From Patescibacteria group bacterium (lineage in GTDB: Bacteria; Patescibacteriota; Microgenomatia; Levybacterales; UBA12049): a stretch of DNA of 28,718 bases. Below the pieces are notes generated by a model. That model saw only the letters and a list, made by a program, of their open reading frames with translations. It was not told the DNA's origin and made no database searches. The translations under genes and the position numbers were made by a program. Positions 21,515 to 28,556 of the stretch are shown here, in pieces. Each line of letters opens with the position of its first letter. Position 1 is the stretch's first letter. The stretch is from contig JAMCYD010000003.1 of NCBI GenBank assembly GCA_023473785.1, positions 1 through 28,718 of the forward strand, read 5' to 3'.

Positions 21515-22393
21515 TTATACTTGGGAGGATCTTAGGTCTTCTATCACTTTGTCTATTTCTCCATCAAGAATTACCGGAAGATTATGGTAGGATTTATTTA
21601 TTCGATGGTCTGTTAAGCGATCCTGCGGGAAATTATAAGTTCTTATTTTCTCGGCTCTCATTCCCTTTCCAACCTGAGTTGATTTAAGCTCGGAAACAAT
21701 CTCGGAGCGTTTTTCAAGCTCTGCTTCCCAAAGCTTGGCTCTTAGCATTTTCATAGCGTTTTCCCGATTTTGCGCTTGATGTCTTTCTGTCCGGCAGGTT
21801 ACAACTATTCCGGTTGGCTTGTGTTTTACTCTTACGGCAGTTGAGACTTTGTTTACATTTTGGCCTCCATGGCCGCCGGCTCTGAATGCCTCAAATTCGA
21901 TATCATCCGGATTTATGTGAAGGTCTATATCGGAAAGCTCAGGAAGAACAGAAACTATCGCAGTTGATGTGTGAATTCTGCTTCTTTTTTCTGTCTGCGG
22001 AGTTCGCTGAACTCTGTGAACACCGGCTTCGTATTTAAAGATTCCAAAGGCTCCGGGAGTCGTTATTTTTATAACGTTGTCGTCTTCCTGTTCAACTTTA
22101 AAGTTATTTTTCTGAGCAAATCTTGTATACATTCTTAGTAATTCTTCGCCCCATAGTTTAGCTTCATCTCCTCCAGCAGCACCTTTTATTTCCATAAGGA
22201 CGTTTTTTTCATCAAGAGATTCATCCTCTTGGGTTGGCTGACCCGCAAGGCTTTCTTCAAGAGCAGTTTTTTGCGATTCGAGTTGCCTAATTTCGGATAA
22301 AGCCAATTCCGAAAAAGAAGGGTCGCTGAGAAGATGCTTGGCCTCTTCAATTTTTTTATTTAATTCTTCAATTTGGGATTTAAGATAGTCCAT
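21515..22393 (-). CDS. prfA: Peptide chain release factor 1
   Basis: 292 aa. The stop-codon reader shows HRVQRTPQTEKRSRIHTS with a PxT tripeptide (Pro132-Thr134), which marks RF1 (UAA/UAG) and not RF2 (SPF). The catalytic loop RAGGHGGQNVNKVSTAVRV carries GGQ at 176-178. The C-terminal RAEKIRTYNFPQDRLTDHRI is also typical. It is shorter than the usual 355-360 aa because the N-terminal helical domain is reduced to a roughly 55-residue coiled segment. It follows rpmE by 48 nt and is the last gene of the leftward run. Confidence 0.96.
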   Translation of the reverse strand: MDYLKSQIEELNKKIEEAKHLLSDPSFSELALSEIRQLESQKTALEESLAGQPTQEDESLDEKNVLMEIKGAAGGDEAKLWGEELLRMYTRFAQKNNFKVEQEDDNVIKITTPGAFGIFKYEAGVHRVQRTPQTEKRSRIHTSTAIVSVLPELSDIDLHINPDDIEFEAFRAGGHGGQNVNKVSTAVRVKHKPTGIVVTCRTERHQAQNRENAMKMLRAKLWEAELEKRSEIVSELKSTQVGKGMRAEKIRTYNFPQDRLTDHRINKSYHNLPVILDGEIDKVIEDLRSSQV

Positions 22394-22441
22394 ATGGATT
22401 TGAATAAGAATTTCAAATTTCGAGTCGAAAATTCAGAGCGG

Positions 22442-22741
22442 TTACTTTATCGACATTAACATTTCGCGAAGAGTTTTGGGTTCATTGTCTTGCTGTTTTC
22501 TTTTTTCTTTCTTTTGCGCCCTTTTGACAATAAAAGCCTGTGCTGTTTTTTGTTTTTCCTGAAATTTTTGAATTCTGCTTGCACTGTCTACAAATCTCTG
22601 TTCTCCGGTATAAAACGGATGGCATTTATTGCAGAGCTCAATGTGAATAATCTCTTTGGTCGAACCCACAGTAAATCTATTGCCGCAGGCGCAAATAACC
22701 TGGGCATTTTCAAAATATTGCGGATGTATATTTACCTTCAT
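22442..22741 (-). CDS. rpmE: 50S ribosomal protein L31 (Zn-binding type)
   Basis: A 99-aa L31. MKVNIHPQYFENAQVICACG, then TVGSTKEIIHIELCNKCHPFYTGEQRFVDSASRIQKF, are diagnostic. The Cys residues in CAC and CNKC form the zinc set of the C+ form. A roughly 35-residue basic C-terminal extension (KKEKRKQQDNEPKTLREML) makes it longer than the usual 70 aa. The order rpmE-prfA is common in bacteria. A strong promoter lies directly upstream. Confidence 0.95.
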   Translation of the reverse strand: MKVNIHPQYFENAQVICACGNRFTVGSTKEIIHIELCNKCHPFYTGEQRFVDSASRIQKFQEKQKTAQAFIVKRAQKKEKRKQQDNEPKTLREMLMSIK

Positions 22742-22750
22742 AATCTTATA

Positions 22751-22779
22751 ATTATACAGAAAATTGCCAAATTTTTCAA
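22751..22779 (-). promoter_or_regulatory. Promoter of rpmE-prfA
   Basis: On the minus strand: TTGAAA (22779-22774), a 17-nt spacer, TATAAT (22756-22751), then 9 nt to the rpmE ATG at 22741. Confidence 0.8.
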
Positions 22780-22790
22780 TTGCTAAATTA

Positions 22791-23999
22791 TTAAATTGTT
22801 ACCGCTTCTTTAATTTGCTCGGGAGCGATTCTTTTCTGCTCTCCACTTTTTAGGTTTTTCAAAGTTACGGAATTACTTTTTGCTTCCTCAGGTCCGATTA
22901 TTATTGCGTAAGGAATGCCTTTCCTGTCGGCATATTTTAACTGCTTATCCAGGGCTGTGTTTTCATCAAGATAAAGCTCGCAATTTACTTTCTCGCTGCG
23001 TAGCATCGAAATAATGTCGATTGACTGTTTTTTTAGATCGGGCGAAAAAATAGTCACGAGGACTTTTGCAGTTGCCAAATCTTGTGGAAGTTTATTTTGT
23101 GTTTCCAAAACCTCTATAGTCCTATCAAATCCAAGGCCAAACCCAACAGCCGGAATTTGCTTTTGAGAAAACATGCCGATAAGATTATCGTATCGACCGC
23201 CCGAGCAAATCGAACCGCTACTTCCTTGAGCAACGGTTTCGAAAATCAAACCGGTATAGTAATCAAGTCCTCGGGCAAGTGTGGGTTCATAGGCAATTTT
23301 ATTCATATCAGCGCCCAAAAGTTTTAACTCTGACAGGATTTTTATAATAGTCTCGGTTTGAGGTTTTTCTTGCAAAGCTTTTAATGCTCTTTTTGCATCT
23401 TCGTCGCTTAGGCCTTTATCTGTCATTTCGGACAAAACTCCGCTTTCACCGATTTTCTCAAGCTTATCAATTGCTAAGACGTATTTCTTGTCTAAATTTT
23501 CGAAGTTTTTCCTGTCGTTTATTTTTACAGTAACATCAAGTTTTAATGCAGAATAAATATCTAAAACCAATTTCAATATTTCAGCATCCGAGATAGGGGA
23601 GGCAGTGCCAACGATATCCGCGTCACATTGGATAAATTCGCGATACCTTCCCTTTTGGGTGTTTTCGCCCCTCCAGACATTCTGGATTTGATAGCGCTTG
23701 AAAGGAAATACGAGTTCATTTTGGTATTGACTCACTACCCGGGAGAGGGGAACGGTTTGATCATACCTAAGTGCTACTTTATCTTTGCCTTTTGTTTCAA
23801 ATTCATAGATTAATTTTTCTTCTTCTCCGTATTTTCCTTTAAGTATTTCAGCATATTCCAAGGCCGGAGTTTCTAAGGGCTCAAAGCCATAGGACTCAAA
23901 TACCTCCGCCAGCTGGCGGATTACGTATTGTCTTTTTCGGGCATCTTTTGGCAAAAAATCCCGAAAACCTTTTAAGGTTTGAATTTTCATATTGTCCAT
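22791..23999 (-). CDS. hisS: Histidyl-tRNA synthetase
   Basis: A 402-aa class II synthetase that charges tRNA-His. It starts with TLKGFRDFLPKDARKR. Motif 2 is FKRYQIQNVWRGENTQKGRYREF, the histidine-binding block is LARGLDYYTGLIFE, and GGRYDNLIG and motif 3 (VGFGLGFDR) follow. The C-terminal anticodon-binding domain covers about 305-395 (KVLVTIFS... YAIIIGPEEAKSNSVTLKNL). Length is close to other bacterial HisRS. The start may be ATG 23999 or ATG 23990 (MKIQTLKGF). The gene begins 9 nt after pepP but also has a promoter-like TATAAT overlapping the pepP stop. Confidence 0.96.
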   Translation of the reverse strand: MDNMKIQTLKGFRDFLPKDARKRQYVIRQLAEVFESYGFEPLETPALEYAEILKGKYGEEEKLIYEFETKGKDKVALRYDQTVPLSRVVSQYQNELVFPFKRYQIQNVWRGENTQKGRYREFIQCDADIVGTASPISDAEILKLVLDIYSALKLDVTVKINDRKNFENLDKKYVLAIDKLEKIGESGVLSEMTDKGLSDEDAKRALKALQEKPQTETIIKILSELKLLGADMNKIAYEPTLARGLDYYTGLIFETVAQGSSGSICSGGRYDNLIGMFSQKQIPAVGFGLGFDRTIEVLETQNKLPQDLATAKVLVTIFSPDLKKQSIDIISMLRSEKVNCELYLDENTALDKQLKYADRKGIPYAIIIGPEEAKSNSVTLKNLKSGEQKRIAPEQIKEAVTI

Positions 24000-24007
24000 A
24001 TGAATAT

Positions 24008-24013
24008 ATTATA
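24008..24013 (-). promoter_or_regulatory. Candidate internal -10 of hisS
   Basis: TATAAT on the minus strand overlaps the pepP stop codon and lies 8 nt before ATG 23999. No good -35 is present, so it may be weak or chance. Confidence 0.4.
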
Positions 24014-25097
24014 GCTCAATAATCTCTTTTGGGGAATGGGTGAGGATTTCCAGTTTATTTTCTCGGATCAGAACCAGATCTTCGATTCTGACTCCGCCGA
24101 AGTTTGGAATGTAGACTCCGGGTTCGACTGAAAAAACCATGCCGGGTCTTAAAATGTCTTTGCTTTTTGGAGAAAGCCGTGGAGCTTCATGGACTTCAAT
24201 TCCAATTCCATGCCCCAGTGAGTGGGGAATGGTAGGAAAATCATTATCAGTAATGTGTTCTCGAGCAACTCTATCAACATTTGATGCTTTAACTTTCTTA
24301 TCGGCTGAAGATCGAGGATAGAAACTAGAAGATAAATAGTCAATTGCTTTTTGTTGAGATTCTAAAACAGTATTATAGATTTTTTTAAATTTTTCATCAG
24401 CTTTACCGAAAAATATTGTGCGGGTCATGTCGGAGTAATAATTTTCAAATTTGACTCCGAAATCCAAAAGTATCTGGCCGTTGATCTTTAGTCGTTGGTT
24501 ACTGGTTTGGTGGTGGGGGATAGAAGAGTTTGCACCAAAAGCAACAATTGATGGAAAGGCAATATCAGCGCCGGCCTTTTTTATGAACAACTCAATTTCA
24601 AAAGCAATTTCTTTCTCCGAAACACCCTTTTTTATTTTCGAGAGTATATATTTAAAAGCTTTGTCTCCTATTTCGCAAGCTCTTCGGATTTTTGAAATCT
24701 CATTTTCCTCTTTTACTATTCTGAGATTTTTCAATTCCCTCATGGGGACAATTTTGAAATACTTTTTCAGCTTTTTACCTTCAGATAAGCTTATATTCTC
24801 ATCTTCAATTCCAAGTCTATTTATCTTTGGGAGGGATTTAAAAATATCATCTATGGAATTTTTATTTGAGATTTCCAAAAGCGTAAACCCCGGAATTTTC
24901 GAGACCGCTTCTGAATATCTCCCGTCTGTTATTAAGTAATTTTCATTTTTAGAAATAATCAAAAATGCTTCTCTCTCAAAATAAGAAAATGCGCAGTAGC
25001 TGGTTAAATAAATTATGTTGGGGACAGAAGAAACAAGGAGAGCGTCTAAGTTCTGTCTTTTAATAAAAGTTCTGAGATCGAGAAGCCTTTTGTCCAT
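24009..25097 (-). CDS. pepP: Xaa-Pro aminopeptidase (M24 family)
   Basis: A 362-aa cytosolic metallopeptidase that removes residues in front of proline. The N-terminal creatinase-like domain (1-125) includes LDALLVSSVPNIIYLTSY. The pita-bread catalytic domain shows all five metal ligands: LLDFGVKFENYYSDMTRTIF (two Asp), SLGHGIGIEVHEAPRL (His), SVEPGVY (Glu) and GGVRIEDLVLI (Glu). Length is normal for PepQ/PepP of small bacteria, and the dipeptidase PepQ is the main alternative name. It starts 9 nt after the preceding secreted-protein gene. Confidence 0.93.
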   Translation of the reverse strand: MDKRLLDLRTFIKRQNLDALLVSSVPNIIYLTSYCAFSYFEREAFLIISKNENYLITDGRYSEAVSKIPGFTLLEISNKNSIDDIFKSLPKINRLGIEDENISLSEGKKLKKYFKIVPMRELKNLRIVKEENEISKIRRACEIGDKAFKYILSKIKKGVSEKEIAFEIELFIKKAGADIAFPSIVAFGANSSIPHHQTSNQRLKINGQILLDFGVKFENYYSDMTRTIFFGKADEKFKKIYNTVLESQQKAIDYLSSSFYPRSSADKKVKASNVDRVAREHITDNDFPTIPHSLGHGIGIEVHEAPRLSPKSKDILRPGMVFSVEPGVYIPNFGGVRIEDLVLIRENKLEILTHSPKEIIEL

Positions 25098-25106
25098 TTA
25101 ATAAAA

Positions 25107-25892
25107 CTAATAAGAACTAGTTTTTCTACTGATTGGAGTTGTAGGAGTAGGCGTAGTAGTTGTGGGACTTGGGCTGGGCTTGACGAAAGTTTTTATTTTT
25201 GGGTTTTTCGGAATATTGGGGAAGGCAATAATCTTTGTGGCAATTATCCTATCCTTATTTTTAATATCGTAGAGTCCGATTACCACAACATTTTCGCCTT
25301 CTGTCAATTTGGAAAAACCCGAGCGGGCGAGTTTTGATGAATCATTGTAAGATGAAGTTGTGGTTGTTGTTTCTACATCTACATCTTGAGTACTCGTTTC
25401 GCTTGTAACCGTCAGTGAAAAGTTTTTTAAGTCGATTGAAGAAACGTAGCCATGGATAATTTCAGGAAGGCGAATTACTTCTACGAAGCGCGCCAAAATT
25501 CTTCGTGATTCTTTATTGTATAATCCTAGAATTCCAATAATTTCGCCTTTTGTGATATCTGAAATTCCAAAAGAGGATTTTGTCGAGGAGGGAGAGGAGA
25601 ATTTCGTGAACTCGTCAACGTCCACAAACCTCGTGTCGCCCTTGGGATCTGTAATGGTAATATTGGTATTGGATACCTCCGTAACTTTTCCTATAATCCC
25701 GCGTCTTTCCACGAGTTTTAGCTGAGCTACTCTTGAGGCAATACGATTTGTTAAGGCATTTATCTGTTCTTGGTTTAAGTTCTCCGATGTTGGGGTGGGC
25801 TCGGTCTTTGCCCAGACACCGGTCGTAAGAAGCATTAGAAATATTGCTGTAAAAATAATACTTTTCTTCATTTTAAAATTAAAATTCTTCAT
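25107..25892 (-). CDS. Secreted protein with two small beta-barrel repeats and a P/T-rich tail
   Basis: A 261-aa protein. A signal peptide (MKKSIIFTAIFLMLLTTGVWA from residue 8) suggests that ATG 25871 could be the true start; ATG 25892 overlaps the previous gene by 14 bp. Two related domains follow: GIIGKVTEVSNTNITITDPKG ... TKGEIIGILGLYNKESRRIL (about 65-135) and GYVSSIDLKNFSLTVTSE ... TEGENVVVIGLYDIKNKDRI (about 147-222). This is the pattern of DUF5666-like OB-type domains. The C-terminus is Pro/Thr/Ser-rich. It is probably envelope-attached or released. It is second in a leftward operon after another secreted protein. Confidence 0.82.
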   Translation of the reverse strand: MKNFNFKMKKSIIFTAIFLMLLTTGVWAKTEPTPTSENLNQEQINALTNRIASRVAQLKLVERRGIIGKVTEVSNTNITITDPKGDTRFVDVDEFTKFSSPSSTKSSFGISDITKGEIIGILGLYNKESRRILARFVEVIRLPEIIHGYVSSIDLKNFSLTVTSETSTQDVDVETTTTTSSYNDSSKLARSGFSKLTEGENVVVIGLYDIKNKDRIIATKIIAFPNIPKNPKIKTFVKPSPSPTTTTPTPTTPISRKTSSY

Positions 25893-26304
25893 TTGAGAAT
25901 GTTACGGTACGGATCACTCTTGCGTCTTCTCCATTTTGTCCGATGGCTGTAATCTCTACAATGTTTTCCCCGCTGTCTATATTTACAGTTGTTGAAAAAT
26001 TTCCATTTGAGGCGGGGACTGCAATCTGTTGATCAACCGGCGTTATGACCAAAACTGTTGCGCCGCTTGTAGTTTCTCCGGATATCGTAATAATTTTTTT
26101 GTTGACCACGGATTCATCTTGCGGATTTGAGATATTCAAAAATATAGATGGTTTTGGGGCAGGGGTTGGAGAGGCTATCGTTATTGTTTTTAGTTTTGAA
26201 TTTGGTATAACTTTTGTTCCCTGATAAAGATAAAATGCAATCGATGTAACCAAAATTCCTAAGACGACAGCAATAAAAGAGAGAAGTACTTTTTCTTTTT
26301 TCAT
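25879..26304 (-). CDS. Membrane-anchored protein with a Big/glucodextranase-B-like domain
   Basis: A 141-aa protein. Its N-terminal helix (about 7-28) is a signal anchor. A short P-rich spacer (ASPTPAPKPS) leads to one immunoglobulin-like domain with NPQDESVVNKKIITISGETTSG, ATVLVITPVD, NGNFSTTVNIDSGENIVEITA and a last strand. This is the consensus of bacterial Ig-like (Big_9/glucodextranase B) domains, used as structural modules on extracytoplasmic proteins. It has no catalytic residues. It is first in the leftward operon and divergent from the MBL-fold gene across a shared promoter region. Confidence 0.83.
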   Translation of the reverse strand: MKKEKVLLSFIAVVLGILVTSIAFYLYQGTKVIPNSKLKTITIASPTPAPKPSIFLNISNPQDESVVNKKIITISGETTSGATVLVITPVDQQIAVPASNGNFSTTVNIDSGENIVEITAIGQNGEDARVIRTVTFSNEEF

Positions 26305-26318
26305 TTTAGATAAGGAGA

Positions 26319-26347
26319 ATAATAGAATAAAAAAATCCTCTTGTCAA
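26319..26347 (-). promoter_or_regulatory. Promoter of the leftward secreted-protein/pepP operon
   Basis: On the minus strand: TTGACA (26347-26342), a 17-nt spacer, TATTAT (26324-26319), with 14 nt to the ATG at 26304. Its -35 overlaps the -35 of the opposite promoter. Confidence 0.75.
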
Positions 26348-26370
26348 TAAAAGAACTTCTGTGATAGGAT
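26341..26370 (+). promoter_or_regulatory. Promoter of the MBL-fold gene and dnaB, leaderless spacing
   Basis: TTGTCA (26341-26346), an 18-nt spacer and an extended -10 TGA-TAGGAT (hexamer 26365-26370), then exactly 6 nt to ATG 26377. Confidence 0.7.
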
Positions 26371-26376
26371 GAGTTG

Positions 26377-26901
26377 ATGGAAGTTATAAACCTTTTTGGA
26401 AATTCAATTAAAATTAAAGGCAAAAATGCCAGTTTTGTTATAGATCCGGTCCAAGCGATGAAGAAAATAAACGCAGATGCAGTATTACTTTTGGAAGAGA
26501 CTGATCCGGATTTGGCAAAAATTGAAGACTTTCGGGTTGTGATAAAAGGAGCGGGAGAGTACGAGGTAGGAGGCGTTAGGGTTTCATCTGAAGAGGTATC
26601 CGGTAAATTTACATATGGTCTTTCGATGGACAACGTGGGAATTTTCCTAGGCAGAACAAGTGTCATAGATAAAGCTTCGGAAGGAAGAAGTTATGGTATT
26701 TTAATTCTTAATGTTGATTCAAATATAAATCCAACGGTTGTGACATCTTTTGAGCCGAGTGTAGTAATTTTATATGGAAATAAGGCGAAAGACGAAGCAA
26801 AGGTATTTGGTAAACAGGACATCGAGGAAGTTTCAAAATTTTCCATATCATCTGATAAATTACCTACGGAAATGAAAGTAGTGCTGCTAAAGCAAGAATG
26901 A
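26377..26901 (+). CDS. Degenerate metallo-beta-lactamase-fold protein (COG2220-like)
   Basis: 174 aa from ATG 26377 (a TTG at 26374 is in frame but is a poorer choice). The strand pattern NSIKIKGKNASFVIDPV, NADAVLLLEE and KGAGEYEVGGVRV is that of the UlaG/COG2220 MBL family, where the middle segment normally reads SHxHxDH. Here it is LLEETDPDL, and no metal-binding His motif remains, so hydrolase activity is unlikely. Length is about 40 residues below family norm. It is followed after 4 nt by dnaB, so the two are surely co-transcribed; what that means functionally is open. Confidence 0.8.
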   Translation: MEVINLFGNSIKIKGKNASFVIDPVQAMKKINADAVLLLEETDPDLAKIEDFRVVIKGAGEYEVGGVRVSSEEVSGKFTYGLSMDNVGIFLGRTSVIDKASEGRSYGILILNVDSNINPTVVTSFEPSVVILYGNKAKDEAKVFGKQDIEEVSKFSISSDKLPTEMKVVLLKQE

Positions 26902-26905
26902 TAGT

Positions 26906-28225
26906 ATGGCAAAAACAAAAATTCCTCCCCGCAATGAAGAAGCAGAACAAAGTGTACTGGGCGCGATTCTTATAGATAATAATGCGATAAGTATCGTTTC
27001 TGAAATCGTCAAATCAGCTGATTTCTACAATGATATTCACGGAATAATTTTTTCTGCAATGCTGTCTCTTTACGAAGAACGAAAGCCAATTGACGTCCTC
27101 ACCGTAGCCTCAAGACTTAAGAAAAAAAAGGAGGCAAATTTAGTTGACCCGGCCTATCTCGCAGATCTTGTAAATGCTGTGCCCACAGCTGCCAACGTTG
27201 AGTATTATGCCGGTATTATTAAAGAAGAAGCCACGAAAAGAGCGCTGATTATGGCTGGTGGACAGATTACGGAAATGGGTTTTGAGACGGAAAAAGCAGT
27301 GGATGAATTGCTGGATAAATCAGAATCTATAATCTTTTCTATTTCTCAAGGGCACGGACTGAGAGGCTTCGTTCCTCTTAAGGATATGCTTGCTGAGAGT
27401 TTTGATCGAATAGATGAGCTGCACAAAAAAGGAGCAGGACTTAGGGGAATAAAGACGGGTTTTTCGGATCTTGATAATCTATTGTCCGGCATGCAGTCTT
27501 CAAATCTCATAATTCTGGCAGCCCGGCCCGGACAAGGAAAAACAGCCATGATTGCAAATATAGCTCAATTTGTGGCAGCAACGGAAAAAATACCGGTTGG
27601 AATATTCTCCTTGGAAATGAGTCAGGAAGAGATGGTTGATAGACTTTTGGTGGGCCAGGCAGACGTAGACGCGTGGAGACTTAAGACAGGTAAGCTCTCC
27701 GAGTCTGATTTTGCAAAGTTGTCTGAGGCGATGGGACTTTTGGCAGATGCACCTGTCTTCATAGATGATACGCCTGGAATTTCTGTTTCAGAGATTAGAA
27801 GTAGGGCCCGGAGACTTCAGCTTGAGCACCACATCGCGTTTTTGATAGTTGATTATCTGCAGCTTGTTGATCCGGGAAAGCATTACGACAATAGAGTACA
27901 GGAGGTTTCCATGGTTTCCCAGTCGCTTAAAAATCTGGCAAGAGAGCTTAAAATTCCCGTTCTGGCAGTTTCCCAGCTGTCTCGTGCCATTGAGCATAGA
28001 GGCGAGAAAAGACCTCAGCTTGCAGATCTTCGGGAGTCAGGCGCAATTGAGCAGGATGCAGACGTTGTGATGTTTTTGTATAGGATAGAAGAAGTAGTTG
28101 GTAATGTAATACCGACCAAACTTCTGATAGCCAAGCATAGAAACGGTCCGACAGGGGAGATAGATTTACTTTTCAGAGGAGATAGGATAAGATTTTATAA
28201 TGTGGAAACAAAACGGGAAGAATAG
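26906..28225 (+). CDS. dnaB: Replicative DNA helicase
   Basis: A 439-aa hexameric helicase. The N-terminal domain starts PPRNEEAEQSVLGAILIDN (7-25) and runs to about 150. A linker helix follows. The RecA-like core has LIILAARPGQGKTAMIAN (Walker A), FSLEMSQEEMVDRL, FLIVDYLQLV (Walker B), AVSQLSRAIEHRGEKRPQLA (sensor/DNA-binding) and ESGAIEQDADVVMFLYR. There is no intein and the length is normal. It drives fork unwinding during chromosome replication. It starts 4 nt after the MBL-fold gene. Confidence 0.97.
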   Translation: MAKTKIPPRNEEAEQSVLGAILIDNNAISIVSEIVKSADFYNDIHGIIFSAMLSLYEERKPIDVLTVASRLKKKKEANLVDPAYLADLVNAVPTAANVEYYAGIIKEEATKRALIMAGGQITEMGFETEKAVDELLDKSESIIFSISQGHGLRGFVPLKDMLAESFDRIDELHKKGAGLRGIKTGFSDLDNLLSGMQSSNLIILAARPGQGKTAMIANIAQFVAATEKIPVGIFSLEMSQEEMVDRLLVGQADVDAWRLKTGKLSESDFAKLSEAMGLLADAPVFIDDTPGISVSEIRSRARRLQLEHHIAFLIVDYLQLVDPGKHYDNRVQEVSMVSQSLKNLARELKIPVLAVSQLSRAIEHRGEKRPQLADLRESGAIEQDADVVMFLYRIEEVVGNVIPTKLLIAKHRNGPTGEIDLLFRGDRIRFYNVETKREE

Positions 28226-28252
28226 ATTAAAAATTCTAAGCACTAATATCTA

Positions 28253-28332
28253 AATCCTAAATAATATTAAAATTACAAAAATCAAAATCCAAAACATTTT
28301 GAAAATTTGGGGATTGGAATTTATTTAGGATT
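28253..28332. repeat. Inverted repeat in the spacer after dnaB
   Basis: AATCCTAAATAA (28253-28264) is perfectly complementary to TTATTTAGGATT (28321-28332), with a small CAAAACATTTTG palindrome between. The 154-nt spacer is AT-rich and composed of ATCC/AATTC-type words. It could be a weak terminator or a spacer repeat; there is no U-tract hairpin of standard form. Confidence 0.55.
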
Positions 28333-28379
28333 CGAAATTTAGAATTTATAATTTGCTTATCGAAGGGGGTGATTAATTT

Positions 28380-28556
28380 ATGGATGATACAATGAATCAA
28401 AATATGCCGGGAAGTATGCCGCCTCCGCCACCTCCACCACCACCAATGGGAGGACCAGTCGGCGGGCCGGGGGATGATCCTCACGATCAAATAGTGGAAG
28501 CATTAAAGAGGATTGAGGACAAACTTACGGCAATTGCGGCAAAAGTGGGAGTCTAG
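28380..28556 (+). CDS. Proline-rich miniprotein with a C-terminal amphipathic helix (58 aa)
   Basis: The ATG is preceded by a Shine-Dalgarno AAGGGGGTGA at 28363-28372. The protein has an N-terminal Met/Asn part, a run of nine prolines (14-22), a Gly/Pro segment (GGPVGGPGDDPHD) and a helix IVEALKRIEDKLTAIAAKVGV with regular hydrophobic spacing, suited to oligomerisation. There is no signal or membrane segment. The family is unknown to me. Its stop TAG overlaps the stop of the opposite NUDIX gene in a CTAG. Confidence 0.7.
   Translation: MDDTMNQNMPGSMPPPPPPPPPMGGPVGGPGDDPHDQIVEALKRIEDKLTAIAAKVGV

Noticed and set aside
23906..23919. Perfect palindrome CCGCCAGCTGGCGG within hisS
   Set aside because: It encodes the ordinary helix IRQLAEVFE found in this position in HisRS and adds no extra residues, so it is not an inserted element.
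24484..24518. TCGTTGGTTACTGGTTTGG stretch in pepP as another inserted spacer repeat
   Set aside because: The protein there (PHHQTSNQRLKING) has the normal length for the family, so nothing has been inserted.
24451..24939. Open frame of 162 codons on the plus strand inside pepP
   Set aside because: It is antisense to a well-supported M24 peptidase, is Phe/Ser/Ile-rich as expected of a shadow frame, and has no promoter or SD.
26301..26666. 121-codon minus-strand frame overlapping the MBL-fold gene
   Set aside because: It is antisense to a gene with clear family motifs and covers the divergent promoter region; its composition is that of a shadow.
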